Counted from the stretch's first letter, positions 7,966 to 16,264 are shown. The stretch: 64,000 bases of DNA from GCA-2733415 sp964276095 (GCA_964276095.1 CAXYDR010000003.1:1054001-1118000), one strand, 5' to 3'. Notes: a model not told the origin generated them from the sequence alone. Numbers and translations are program-made.

Positions 7966-8301
7966 TGGAGATTTCGTAAGTTATTGGGATGAAGTGCACA
8001 AATTAACGATAAACTGCGTATTCTCAAAACAATACCGTTGTTTTTTGTGAAAATAATAAAAAAACAGTTAAAAGTATACTAGCATATCAATAGATGAAAA
8101 ATCTTGATAACTAATACTCTGTTTACCAACGATGGAGCTGGTGTGGTGTATAAAAACAAAAAAGTCTAAGACTCCTCTAAACTACACTTGATTAATACAA
8201 TATATTAATTGCTGTTGAAAATGTTTTTAATTTTTTAACTCGGATATATTTGTCTGAGTTTATGAAATAGTATAACTTTACATTATCTAAAGATATAGTA
8301 T
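7966..8301. other. Divergent intergenic region of serine hydrolase and Rrf2 genes
   Basis: It holds the Rrf2 operon promoter and dyad (8237-8280). Around 8150-8175 there is a TATAAAAACAAAAAAGTCTAA segment that matches the left part of the direct repeat at 9727 but then diverges. No gene is seen. Confidence 0.55.
8237..8280 (+). promoter_or_regulatory. Promoter with overlapping dyad operator for the Rrf2-hemerythrin-cupin operon
   Basis: AACTCGGA (8237-8244), an 8 bp spacer, and TCTGAGTT (8253-8260) form a 24 bp dyad with 7 of 8 base pairs matching. The -33 TTG lies at 8250-8252, inside the dyad. Twenty bases further on is a near-consensus -7 box, TAACTTTA (8273-8280), 21 bp before the ATG of the Rrf2 gene. 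A repressor bound to the dyad would block the promoter, so autoregulation by the Rrf2 protein is likely by inference. Confidence 0.6.
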
Positions 8302-8745
8302 ATGTTTTCTAAATCATGCGAATACGGAATAAAAGCAGTTATTTATATAGCTCAAGAATCTCTTCAAAAAAAGCGGGTTAGACTAGGTAGTATTGCCAGT
8401 GCAATTGATTCTCCTGAAGCATTTACAGCGAAAACACTACAGCTTTTAGCAAGAAACAATATTATACATTCTATAATGGGAGCAAAAGGTGGTTATCAAA
8501 TGTCCAAAGAAAACATAGAAAAAACGACTCTTTTGGAATTGGTGAAAATTATTGATGGGGAGCTTATTTACAGTGGTTGTGGATTAGGATTAACAAAATG
8601 TGACGATAATGCTCCATGCCCAATCCATAATGATTTCATCAAAATAAGAAATGATCTAAAGCATATGCTTCAAAACACAACCATACTTGACTTAGCAGCA
8701 AACTTAGATAATGGCTCAACACAACTGAAAAGAATCTTAAACTAA
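8302..8745 (+). CDS. Rrf2 family iron-sulphur regulator (NsrR/IscR-like)
   Basis: A 147-residue regulator of the Rrf2 family. It has an N-terminal winged helix (FSKSCEYGIKAVIYIA, then the recognition part and GAKGGYQM at 60-67). Three cysteines, Cys93, Cys100 and Cys106 (C-x6-C-x5-C), lie in the place where IscR and NsrR bind a [2Fe-2S] or [4Fe-4S] cluster. Such proteins sense nitric oxide, oxygen or cluster status. It opens an operon with a hemerythrin-like gene 25 bp downstream and then a cupin, which favours a nitrosative or redox role over cluster-assembly control; this is inference. A dyad at 8237-8260 is the likely own operator. Confidence 0.85.
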   Translation: MFSKSCEYGIKAVIYIAQESLQKKRVRLGSIASAIDSPEAFTAKTLQLLARNNIIHSIMGAKGGYQMSKENIEKTTLLELVKIIDGELIYSGCGLGLTKCDDNAPCPIHNDFIKIRNDLKHMLQNTTILDLAANLDNGSTQLKRILN

Positions 8746-8770
8746 AATTAATTAGAAAAATAATTGCCTT

Positions 8771-9232
8771 ATGCCTAAACCTATAAAACGATCTGTTGCC
8801 CTAACGCCCTTAAGTCGTGAACATCATAGTGGTCTATTATTGTCATGGAAAATAAGGGAAGGATTTAAACAAAATGTAGCATTAGAGAGAATTAAAAGAT
8901 ATACCGATTGGTTTTGGGAACATCATTTACAAGCTCATTTCGAATTTGAAGAAAAATATATATTTCCTATTTTGAATAAAGAAAATGAACTAATAATTCA
9001 GGCGTTACAAGAACATAAACAGCTAAAAAAATTATTCACCGCTACAGCTACTGTTAAACAGGATTTATCTTCAATTGAAAAAGAACTTGTTTCCCATATA
9101 CGATTTGAAGAAAGAGAATTATTTAAAGAAATTGAGAGTGTTGCTACTGAACATGAACTTAAAATGATAGAAAAAGAACATTCGAAAAATATTATTGATG
9201 AATGGGAAGATCAATTTTGGGTTACAAAATAG
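8771..9232 (+). CDS. Hemerythrin domain (HHE) protein
   Basis: A 153-residue helical protein with the metal ligand pattern of hemerythrin-like domains: His18, His56, Glu60, His82, His109 and Glu113. The spacing fits an HHE di-iron four-helix bundle. Such proteins bind O2 or NO, or store and repair iron in cluster repair (YtfE/RIC type). The typical YtfE N-terminal domain with its cysteines is absent. The gene follows the Rrf2 regulator by 25 bp and precedes a cupin by 47 bp, so it is part of one operon. A role in NO or oxygen stress is likely but not proven by sequence. Confidence 0.85.
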   Translation: MPKPIKRSVALTPLSREHHSGLLLSWKIREGFKQNVALERIKRYTDWFWEHHLQAHFEFEEKYIFPILNKENELIIQALQEHKQLKKLFTATATVKQDLSSIEKELVSHIRFEERELFKEIESVATEHELKMIEKEHSKNIIDEWEDQFWVTK

Positions 9233-9279
9233 AAAAGTTGACATCAATAAATGGAAATTATTAAAAAAAGCAAAATAAT

Positions 9280-9624
9280 ATGAAAATTGAAAACCTAAAT
9301 GAAAAATTGGACTTTAACGACAATAAAATTGTAACTAAAGTTCTTTTGGAATCGTCCTTTTCAAAAGAGATTAGAATTCTATTAAAATCTGGGCAGGCTA
9401 TGAAGGAGCATAAAACACCATTTCCAATTATAGTTCATCTTTTGGAAGGAGAAATAAATTTTGGAGTACAGGGAACCGTTCATTTATTAAAAAAAGGAGC
9501 TATTATTACTTTAGAAGGTGATGTTCCTCATGATTTAACAGCTCTAAAAGACAGTATAGTTCGCTTAACACTTTCGAAACTTGATAAAGTTGAACGTGTA
9601 GAAAAAGTTGCTGAAAACAGCTAA
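9280..9624 (+). CDS. Cupin domain protein
   Basis: A 114-residue single-domain cupin. The first motif is degenerate (GQAMKEHKTPFPIIVHLLEGEINF, positions about 38-61) with the ligand candidates His44 and His53, and the second is GAIITLEGDVPHDLTAL (about 73-89) with a conserved His85. The EHKTPFP phrase is common among small cupins that accompany redox regulators in Bacteroidota. It is the last gene of the Rrf2-hemerythrin-cupin unit. It may bind a metal; enzymatic activity cannot be read from the sequence. Confidence 0.75.
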   Translation: MKIENLNEKLDFNDNKIVTKVLLESSFSKEIRILLKSGQAMKEHKTPFPIIVHLLEGEINFGVQGTVHLLKKGAIITLEGDVPHDLTALKDSIVRLTLSKLDKVERVEKVAENS

Positions 9625-9726
9625 AAAGCGATTATGAACTCTATAAAGGAGAATGGAAGTATATCCTTGTAAAATCGATATGCTTTTTTGAAATGAAGGA
9701 TAAACGCAGTGCATTCATTTAAGGTA

Positions 9727-9772
9727 TAAAAACAAAAAAGTCTAACATTGCTGTTAGACTTAATTTTGCTCC
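9727..9772. repeat. 46 bp direct repeat, left copy
   Basis: Exact match of 46 bp to 11213-11258. It holds the hairpin AGTCTAACA-TTGC-TGTTAGACT (9739-9760) and ends in the bases that form the last four nucleotides of tRNA-Asn in the other copy. There is no tRNA next to this copy. Confidence 0.85.
9739..9760. terminator. Hairpin terminator within the left direct repeat
   Basis: A 9 bp perfect stem with TTGC loop and an A run on the left side, which becomes a T run on the minus strand. It could end the transcript of the gene at 9872-10831 and has only a weak T tract for the plus strand. Confidence 0.6.
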
Positions 9773-9871
9773 CATAATATAATTTAGTCGAACAATTTTA
9801 ATCAAGAAATTAAACGGTTGTCTTTATTATATGATATTTTGAATTCGTAAATATTATTTTTACTCATCCTT

Positions 9872-10831
9872 TTAATAAATCTTTACTTCATAACCTACAC
9901 TAATATAATGATGTTCTCCGCTCTTTACTTTTCCATGCCTATAAAAGATTTTCCAATCTTTATTTTCTTCAAAAGTATACCTTGAAAATGTTTTGTTTTT
10001 ATTTTCTTTATAATAAACAGGAAAGTATGGTTTTGTGGGCTTTACAACCTTAACCATACCATTTTTACCTTTTCTTATTTCAAAGGGAGATGTGCTAACT
10101 AATTTTCCATTTTTATCTGTTTTTCCAAGGTTAAGAATACCTATGAAAACGCCTTCGGAAGGTAAATTAATGTTATATTTTTCTAAATTAAGGTTTGCAA
10201 TAGTTGACTTTTCATTAAGAACAATAGTGATGTTTTCATAGTTGATTTGTCTTCCAGGTTCTCCTCCAAAATTTTCATAAAACGTAATCTTATATAATGC
10301 AGAAAAAGGAAGTCTTTTTACTCGTTGTACCTTTCCAGACATACTATTATCAAAGGAAATTGTTTTTGTTATAACAGGTATTAATAAGCTTTTTAATTCA
10401 ACGTCATTAGAATTAAAGTTATTAAGTATAAGCACGGCTAATTCCCCTCCTACAATTAATCTATGTGATTTTAAAAAATCATTATGCTTTATTGGTTTTA
10501 TTTTTTTTGTTTTAGCTTTTTTTGTTTTCTTGGATATAATCACCTCATCTAACTCATAATTATCTGGACTTAAGTAAATTATATTGTTCTTAATTACTTT
10601 TAAATCAACTGTTTTATTTTTATACCCTATTGAGGATAAAAATATATTGTTTTTTGTTATATCTGTCAGATTAAATTCACCATTATCATCAGTATATACA
10701 CCATTATCTTTGTCAAATCTGATGTTAACAAATGGGACGCCTTCATTAGAAATACTATCAACTACTCTAATCTGGCCAAATACTAAATTTGAAATTTGAA
10801 TTAAAAATATTAATATAAATGCTTTTTTCAT
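9872..10831 (-). CDS. Secreted protein with CarboxypepD_reg-like domain
   Basis: This 319-residue protein has a signal peptide (1-19, ending VFG) and then a carboxypeptidase-regulatory-like beta sandwich at about 20-95 (GVPFVNIRF, GVYTDDNGEFNL, LSSIGYKNKTVDL, ELDEVIISK). In this phylum this domain usually heads TonB-linked or surface proteins. After a Lys-rich linker (KKTKKAKTKKIK) comes about 210 residues of beta-rich sequence I do not recognise. No transmembrane barrel is obvious, so it may be periplasmic or outer-membrane associated. It is the only gene between two copies of the 46 bp direct repeat. Confidence 0.65.
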   Translation of the reverse strand: MKKAFILIFLIQISNLVFGQIRVVDSISNEGVPFVNIRFDKDNGVYTDDNGEFNLTDITKNNIFLSSIGYKNKTVDLKVIKNNIIYLSPDNYELDEVIISKKTKKAKTKKIKPIKHNDFLKSHRLIVGGELAVLILNNFNSNDVELKSLLIPVITKTISFDNSMSGKVQRVKRLPFSALYKITFYENFGGEPGRQINYENITIVLNEKSTIANLNLEKYNINLPSEGVFIGILNLGKTDKNGKLVSTSPFEIRKGKNGMVKVVKPTKPYFPVYYKENKNKTFSRYTFEENKDWKIFYRHGKVKSGEHHYISVGYEVKIY

Positions 10832-11212
10832 TATTTATAATTTTTTTAGAAAACTTCTATTTCTCCAAATGTATTAGAAAATTATTCTAATAAAATTTGC
10901 TTTATGAATTTTATAACAAAAAACTCATTTACTTAATTTTATTTTATTGCCTCGTATAATATATACATTTCCTTAGTGAATTTCGTATTTCATAATGTAA
11001 TTGTATCAAAATAAATCTATAAGCATCTACATATGATACGTTATAATGTACCTATATTAGTCTTAGAGTTCTTTCTCTTCAGATTTACCATAAATAATAA
11101 TGCTTGTTTCTTTCCTGAAAAAATATTGTTGTCTAAAAAAGGAATGTCAAACCATAAAACAAAATGAGGTTATTGAGCTTCTGACTAGGTTCAATGAGGG
11201 ATTGGAAAGTTT
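10832..11212. other. Gene-free AT-rich stretch before tRNA-Asn
   Basis: Very AT-rich. It holds the upstream region of the gene at 9872-10831. On the plus strand an open frame of 43 codons runs from ATG 11100 to a stop at 11229-11231 inside the right direct repeat; it has no recognisable family and may be a remnant. Nothing else is supported. Confidence 0.5.
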
Positions 11213-11258
11213 TAAAAACAAAAAAGTCTAACATTGCTGTTAGACTTAATTTTGCTCC
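11213..11258. repeat. 46 bp direct repeat, right copy
   Basis: Exact match to 9727-9772. This copy includes the last four nucleotides of the first tRNA-Asn gene (11255-11258) and the terminator behind it. Confidence 0.85.
11225..11246 (-). terminator. Terminator of the tRNA-Asn transcript
   Basis: AGTCTAACA-TTGC-TGTTAGACT hairpin followed on the minus strand by a TTTTTTG-TTTTT tract, 8 bp after the tRNA end. Confidence 0.75.
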
Positions 11259-11328
11259 TCTTCAAGGACTCGAACCTTGGACCCTCTGATTAACAGTCAG
11301 ATGCTCTAACCAACTGAGCTAAAGAGGA
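11255..11328 (-). tRNA. tRNA-Asn (GTT), distal copy
   Basis: A 74 nt cloverleaf on the minus strand: acceptor TCCTCTT with AAGAGGA plus G discriminator, D arm GCTC/GAGC, anticodon arm TCTGA-CTGTTAA-TCAGA (anticodon GTT), T arm CAAGG/CCTTG. CCA is not encoded. It is identical to the copy at 11393-11466; 64 nt separate them and both probably come from one transcript. Confidence 0.95.
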
Positions 11329-11392
11329 ATGTTCATAAAGAACTATGTAAATTACAACAATTATCGGCTGTTGCGTTGCCTTTGCTTATTAG

Positions 11393-11466
11393 CTCCTCTT
11401 CAAGGACTCGAACCTTGGACCCTCTGATTAACAGTCAGATGCTCTAACCAACTGAGCTAAAGAGGA
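11393..11466 (-). tRNA. tRNA-Asn (GTT), proximal copy
   Basis: Same 74 nt sequence and anticodon GTT as the distal copy. It lies closest to the promoter at 11491-11521. Confidence 0.95.
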
Positions 11467-11490
11467 GTGTTTGCTATCTATAAGCGGGTG

Positions 11491-11521
11491 CAAATATATG
11501 TCTAATTTCTATTTGATGCAA
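11491..11521 (-). promoter_or_regulatory. Promoter of the tRNA-Asn pair
   Basis: On the minus strand TTG (11521-11519), a 20 bp spacer and TATATTTG (11498-11491) match the Bacteroidota -33/-7 consensus exactly, 25 bp before the first tRNA-Asn. Confidence 0.7.
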
Positions 11522-11541
11522 CACAAATTTATATTTTTTTT

Positions 11542-12897
11542 CTACTTTATAAAATGTCGGTAGATGTCATTTCCAAAAGCATACACAAAAAGAGTCATCA
11601 TGATCACAAAACCAGCCATTTGCGCATATTCTAAAAATTTATCTCCTGGTTTTCTTTTTGTAATCATTTCGTATAAAACAAAAATTGCATGTCCTCCATC
11701 TAAGGCAGGAATCGGTAATAAGTTCAATACTCCTAACATAATTGATAAGAATGCAGTGATATTCCAAAAGAAATGCCAATCCCATGTTGTTGGAAATATT
11801 TTCGCGATTGACACAAAACTACCAACTCCTTTATAAGCTCCTGTTTTAGGATTACCTATTGCTTTTAGGTTTTTAAGCATCATTTTAAACTTCCCTACAA
11901 ACTTAGTACCACCAGCTGCAAAAGATTCTCCGAAAGAATAGTTTTTAATTGATAACTTATAATACCCTAATTTATCTAGATCATCCGAATTTAATGTTGT
12001 TCTTACAATTCCTAATTTCCCATCTTTATTAACTGATGCTGTAATTGATCTATACTCTTTATTTTTATTCATTAAAGCAAGCTCAATGTCTTTAGATGCA
12101 TTACTTTTTAATACTGCCTCAAGATTAGCGGTATTAACTTTTAAGCCATTAATAGCAGTAATAATATCGTTCTTTTTTAAACCTGATGTTTTATTATGGG
12201 AATCCTTATCAATATTAGCTACAACAACTGGCATAGGAATACCAATCAAGCTCTTAGCATCAGAATCTACTAAATTACCCAAAAAGTCTTCTGGTATTTG
12301 AAGTGTTTTAGTTTCATTATTTCTATTAACAATAATTTCGCTACCAAATAATAAGTTTGAACGAACATCACTAAACTTAACCGGAGATTCTCCATCTATC
12401 GATATTATTTTATCTCCATTTTTTAACCCAATTTGTTGTTCAATAAATTCTGGAACAACAATACCATCTTTTACTTGGTCATTCGCTAAAAATTTATCTC
12501 CCCATGTAAATGATACAGCCACAAATATTAGGTAGGCAAGTATAAAGTTTACCGTAACACCACCTAACATAATTATCAAACGTTGCCAAGCTGGTTTTGA
12601 GCGAAATTCCCATTCTTTAGGTTCTTCCTTCATTTGCTCTTTATCCATACTTTCATCAATCATTCCAGATATTTTTACATATCCGCCTAAAGGCAACCAA
12701 CCAATACCATATTCAGTTCCTTTATAATTGAAACTTAACAGTTTCTTTCCCCAAGCATCAAAAAATAAATAGAATTTTTCAACTCTTGTTTTAAATAATT
12801 TTGCTGGGTAATAGTGTCCCCATTCATGCAATATGATTAAAAGAGATAAACTCAATAAAAATTGAGAAACCATGATAAGTATTTCAGTAAACGTCAT
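11542..12897 (-). CDS. rseP: RIP metalloprotease RseP (site-2 protease family)
   Basis: A 451-residue inner-membrane zinc protease. The catalytic HEWGH lies in the first membrane helix (residues 24-28), one or two degenerate PDZ domains fill about 150-300 (EQQIGLKNGDKIISIDG, then KTSGLKKNDIITAINGLKV), and the third metal ligand is in LLPIPALDGGH near the C-terminus. It would cut transmembrane segments, typically anti-sigma factors after a first cut by another protease. The length is usual for the family. It is divergent from the SCO gene and follows nothing on its strand except the tRNA unit downstream. Confidence 0.95.
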   Translation of the reverse strand: MTFTEILIMVSQFLLSLSLLIILHEWGHYYPAKLFKTRVEKFYLFFDAWGKKLLSFNYKGTEYGIGWLPLGGYVKISGMIDESMDKEQMKEEPKEWEFRSKPAWQRLIIMLGGVTVNFILAYLIFVAVSFTWGDKFLANDQVKDGIVVPEFIEQQIGLKNGDKIISIDGESPVKFSDVRSNLLFGSEIIVNRNNETKTLQIPEDFLGNLVDSDAKSLIGIPMPVVVANIDKDSHNKTSGLKKNDIITAINGLKVNTANLEAVLKSNASKDIELALMNKNKEYRSITASVNKDGKLGIVRTTLNSDDLDKLGYYKLSIKNYSFGESFAAGGTKFVGKFKMMLKNLKAIGNPKTGAYKGVGSFVSIAKIFPTTWDWHFFWNITAFLSIMLGVLNLLPIPALDGGHAIFVLYEMITKRKPGDKFLEYAQMAGFVIMMTLFVYAFGNDIYRHFIK

Positions 12898-13043
12898 GTG
12901 ATATAATTAAATTTTACGCGCTAAAATAAGCTTTTTAAGCCAAACTAAAACGGCTATTAAGAAGAGATTATGCTCTATAAAAGTAACAATAGTACTTCTA
13001 GAGATATTTAACAAAAAAACGAAAGTACAATCAAAAGCTTTTT

Positions 13044-13051
13044 TACCTTTG
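13044..13051 (+). promoter_or_regulatory. Predicted -7 box of the SCO gene
   Basis: TACCTTTG matches TAnnTTTG and lies 19 bp before the ATG at 13071. Confidence 0.5.
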
Positions 13052-13070
13052 TACAATCAAATAAAAAATC

Positions 13071-13748
13071 ATGCTTGAGTTCTTTAAAGTCTATAAAAAG
13101 TTTGCTATTTTCTTTCTGTTTCTATCTGCAATTATATTAACATTATTTTATTACGCCTTGAAGCCAGTTAAAAGACTTCCGGTTTTCGCTCCAGGTAAAA
13201 ATGTAAATCAAGAGTTAGTAGACAGTACCATTGTACACATTAAAAAGAAACACTACATAGCAGATTTCTCTTTAACTAATCAAAACGGAGTTACTATCAC
13301 CCAAAACGACTATGAGAATAAAATTTATGTAGCCGATTTTTTCTTTACTACTTGCGGTACAATTTGTCCGGTGATGACTAGTAACATGAAAAAAGTTCAG
13401 CAAGCTATTTTGCTTGATAATGATATTAAGCTGCTTTCTCATACAGTAATGCCGGAAATTGATACTGTAGCCCAATTAAAACGTTACGCTGTAGAAAAAG
13501 GGGTTTTAAACAACAAATGGAACTTAGTTACTGGAAGTAAAAAAGAGATATATAATCTAGCTAGAAAATCCTATTTAGTAGCTAAATATGACCCTACTAA
13601 AGAAGATGGTTATGGATTAGTGCACACTGAAAACTTTGTGCTTGTAGACAAGCAGAAACGCATCCGTGGAATGTATGATGGTACCGATGATGAAGATATC
13701 GACAGACTACTTGAAGACATCGTAATTCTTAAAGAAGAATACAAGTAA
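13071..13748 (+). CDS. SCO family copper-binding thioredoxin-fold protein
   Basis: A 225-residue protein with an N-terminal membrane anchor (about 11-30) and a periplasmic SCO domain. The copper/thiol motif CGTICP places Cys95 and Cys99 in CxxxC spacing and the third ligand is His185 in VHTENFVLVD. SCO proteins deliver copper to the CuA site of cytochrome c oxidase or act as thiol-disulphide factors. No oxidase gene is in the window. Its TAA stop directly abuts the stop of the convergent gene at 13749. Confidence 0.9.
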   Translation: MLEFFKVYKKFAIFFLFLSAIILTLFYYALKPVKRLPVFAPGKNVNQELVDSTIVHIKKKHYIADFSLTNQNGVTITQNDYENKIYVADFFFTTCGTICPVMTSNMKKVQQAILLDNDIKLLSHTVMPEIDTVAQLKRYAVEKGVLNNKWNLVTGSKKEIYNLARKSYLVAKYDPTKEDGYGLVHTENFVLVDKQKRIRGMYDGTDDEDIDRLLEDIVILKEEYK

Positions 13749-14165
13749 TTATTGCGTCACTGTTAATTCTAAACAATAATTACTAAGTTTAGTTTTTGTT
13801 ATTCCATTTGGGTAAGGCAATAAACTTATCGCAGTTGTTTTTGTTAATTTAGATGATAATACTTGTAATGTTCTGTCAGAAATTGAGGTTGGATAAATAA
13901 CTAACTCTTCTTGTCGTTCAACTTTTCCGTCTTTATAAATATTCACCAATACAATTGCTTCACCAGCTCGTATACATTGAACACTTTTTGGACAACGAGA
14001 GTCTGATAACACCTCAACCAATTCAATTGATAAATTCTCATCTAACTGAATCATATTCGCAACATAAATTTTTATAATTGAAGTAACAGGTATTGAATCT
14101 TGCTTTTGAGCGTTTGCAAATAGCGATGAACAGATGATTATTGCAGTAAGTAGTATTTTCTTCAT
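13749..14165 (-). CDS. Secreted protein of unknown function
   Basis: A 138-residue protein with a signal peptide (1-19, ending ANAQ). The core, DSRCPKSVQCIRAGEAIVLVNI at about 56-77, has two cysteines six residues apart and a following beta strand; this pattern recurs in small secreted flavobacterial proteins without a named role. It is probably periplasmic with a possible disulphide. Convergent with the SCO gene with no bases between the two stop codons, so the transcripts must overlap. Confidence 0.6.
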   Translation of the reverse strand: MKKILLTAIIICSSLFANAQKQDSIPVTSIIKIYVANMIQLDENLSIELVEVLSDSRCPKSVQCIRAGEAIVLVNIYKDGKVERQEELVIYPTSISDRTLQVLSSKLTKTTAISLLPYPNGITKTKLSNYCLELTVTQ

Positions 14166-14224
14166 AGTATCAAATTTAATAAACTACTTGCTTAAATTAT
14201 GCCAAATAACTCTTAAAAACAAAA

Positions 14225-14248
14225 AAGCCGAAACAAACGTTTCGACTT
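14225..14248. terminator. Hairpin terminator downstream of lepA
   Basis: AAGCCGAAAC-AAAC-GTTTCGACTT, one mismatch in ten pairs, with A and T tracts on both sides. It lies 25 bp after the lepA stop. Confidence 0.75.
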
Positions 14249-14273
14249 TTTAATATATAATGCCATTGGTGGC

Positions 14274-16070
14274 TTAATCATTTAATTTCAATACAGCCAT
14301 AAATGCTTCTTGAGGAATTTCTACATTACCTACTTGACGCATTCTCTTTTTACCTTTTTTCTGCTTTTCTAATAACTTACGTTTACGTGAAATATCTCCA
14401 CCATAACATTTTGCAGTAACATCCTTACGTAATGCTTTAACAGTTTCCCTTGCAATAATTTTTGCTCCAATAGCAGCTTGAATAGGAATATCAAATTGCT
14501 GACGTGGGATTAATTCTTTTAATTTCTCACACATTTTCTTTCCGATATTGTGCGCACTATCAAAATGTATTAACGCTGATAAGGCATCAACTCCCTGAGC
14601 ATTTAATAAAATATCTACTCTTACTAGTTTTGACACACGCATTCCAATTGGAGTGTAGTCAAAAGAAGCATATCCTTTAGATACGGTTTTTAATCTGTCA
14701 TAAAAATCAAATACTATTTCTGCCAAAGGCATATCGAAAGTTAACTCAACACGCTCAGTAGTTAAATAGGTTTGATTTGTAATAATACCACGTTTTTCAA
14801 TACACAAACTCATTACATTTCCAACAAAGTCAGATTTTGTAATAATAGTTGCTTTAATATATGGCTCCTCAACTCTATCCAATCCTGAAGGATCAGGTAA
14901 ATCAGTTGGGTTATTAACTATAATTGGAGTGTCAACATGTTTTCTAGTAAATGCATTGTAGGATACATTGGGAACCGTAGTAATAACAGTCATGTTAAAC
15001 TCACGCTCCAAACGTTCCTGGATAATTTCCATGTGTAACATTCCTAGGAATCCACAACGGAAACCAAAGCCTAATGCAGCAGAACTTTCAGGTTGAAAAA
15101 CTAGAGAAGCATCATTCAATTGTAACTTCTCCATTGAGTTACGCAACTCCTCATACTCTTCAGTATCTACTGGATAGATTCCAGCAAAAACCATTGGTTT
15201 TACATCCTCAAATCCATCAATTCTTTCTGTTGTTGGATTTTTAGCATCTGTGATTGTATCCCCTACTTTTACCTCTTTTGCTTCTTTAATCCCTGTAATT
15301 AAGTACCCAACATCACCAGCTCTAACTTCTTGCTTTGGATGCTGCGTCAACTTCAAGGTTCCTATTTCATCAGCGAAATAAGTTTTACCTGTAGCAAGGA
15401 ATTTAATTTCTTGTCTTTTTTTAATTGTACCGTTTATTACTCTAAAGTAAGTTTCAACTCCTCTAAATGAGTTATATACCGAATCAAATATTAGTGCTTG
15501 TAACGGTGCATCTGGATCACCTTTTGGAGGTGGAATACGATTAATTACCGCTTCTAGAATATCACCTACACCAAAACCAGTTTTTCCACTTGCATGAATA
15601 ACTTCTTCAGGATCACACCCTAATAAGTCAACAATATCATCAGTTACTTCTTCAGGGTTTGCACTTGGTAAATCTACTTTATTCAATACCGGAATGATTT
15701 CTAAGTCATTCTCTAATGCTAAATATAAATTAGAAATTGTTTGCGCTTGAATACTTTGTGCCGCATCTACAATCAATAAAGCACCTTCACAGGCAGCAAT
15801 AGATCGTGATACTTCATAAGAAAAATCAACGTGACCAGGAGTATCAATTAAATTCAACACATATTCTTGGCCTTCATGTGTATATTCCATTTGAATGGCG
15901 TGCGACTTAATGGTTATACCACGTTCACGCTCTAAATCCATACTATCCAACAACTGACTTTGCTTTTCTCTTTCAGTTACTGCTCCAGTAAAATCCAATA
16001 ATCTATCGGCTAAAGTACTTTTACCGTGATCAATATGTGCTATAATGCAAAAATTTCTAATGTGCTTCAT
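14274..16070 (-). CDS. lepA: Elongation factor 4 (LepA)
   Basis: A 598-residue translational GTPase of normal LepA length. G1 is AHIDHGKST (11-19), the switch region carries RERGITIKS, G3 is DTPGHVDF, and G4 is NKVDLP. The C-terminal LepA-specific domain ends in GGDISRKRKLLEKQKKGKKRMR, a hallmark of the family. It acts on the ribosome, back-translocating stalled complexes and aiding initiation. It is divergent from the Smr gene; the leader (16071-16216) contains an interspersed repeat. Confidence 0.97.
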   Translation of the reverse strand: MKHIRNFCIIAHIDHGKSTLADRLLDFTGAVTEREKQSQLLDSMDLERERGITIKSHAIQMEYTHEGQEYVLNLIDTPGHVDFSYEVSRSIAACEGALLIVDAAQSIQAQTISNLYLALENDLEIIPVLNKVDLPSANPEEVTDDIVDLLGCDPEEVIHASGKTGFGVGDILEAVINRIPPPKGDPDAPLQALIFDSVYNSFRGVETYFRVINGTIKKRQEIKFLATGKTYFADEIGTLKLTQHPKQEVRAGDVGYLITGIKEAKEVKVGDTITDAKNPTTERIDGFEDVKPMVFAGIYPVDTEEYEELRNSMEKLQLNDASLVFQPESSAALGFGFRCGFLGMLHMEIIQERLEREFNMTVITTVPNVSYNAFTRKHVDTPIIVNNPTDLPDPSGLDRVEEPYIKATIITKSDFVGNVMSLCIEKRGIITNQTYLTTERVELTFDMPLAEIVFDFYDRLKTVSKGYASFDYTPIGMRVSKLVRVDILLNAQGVDALSALIHFDSAHNIGKKMCEKLKELIPRQQFDIPIQAAIGAKIIARETVKALRKDVTAKCYGGDISRKRKLLEKQKKGKKRMRQVGNVEIPQEAFMAVLKLND

Positions 16071-16086
16071 TTCCTCGTCTTCTTTT

Positions 16087-16213
16087 GGGCATGCCCCTAT
16101 CGGGTCGGGCTATTCGCTATATCTTTTGTTTCTGTTCTCGACTATACTTCGACTACGCTCAGTATAAACTTCTCGAACTGACAACAAAAGGATGCCGTTG
16201 CTATCCCTCATGC
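16087..16213. repeat. Interspersed hairpin repeat (flavobacterial REP-like), copy 1
   Basis: The left arm has GGGCTATTCGCTATATCTTTTG and the right arm CAAAAGGATGCCGTTGCTATCCCT, forming a long imperfect hairpin; GCATG occurs at both outer ends. The middle (16138-16184) carries a second short dyad with 'ctcgactatacttcgac..tctcgaactgac'. A related element lies in opposite orientation at 23749-23816. Confidence 0.6.
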
Positions 16214-16256
16214 TACTATCTGCAAATATAATGCAATTACTTTGCAATAAATATCT

Positions 16257-16264
16257 TATTTTTG
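16257..16264 (+). promoter_or_regulatory. Predicted -7 box of the Smr gene
   Basis: TATTTTTG, 20 bp before ATG 16285. It supports the start at 16285 over an in-frame ATG at 16192. Confidence 0.45.

Noticed and set aside
9625..9720. Short coding-like run (DYELYKGEWKYILVK) after the cupin gene
   Set aside because: It has no start codon in frame and no recognisable family; it could be a remnant but I cannot support it.
9727..11258. Integrated mobile element at tRNA-Asn
   Set aside because: There is no integrase, transposase or phage gene and only four tRNA bases are repeated, so I report the repeat but not an element.
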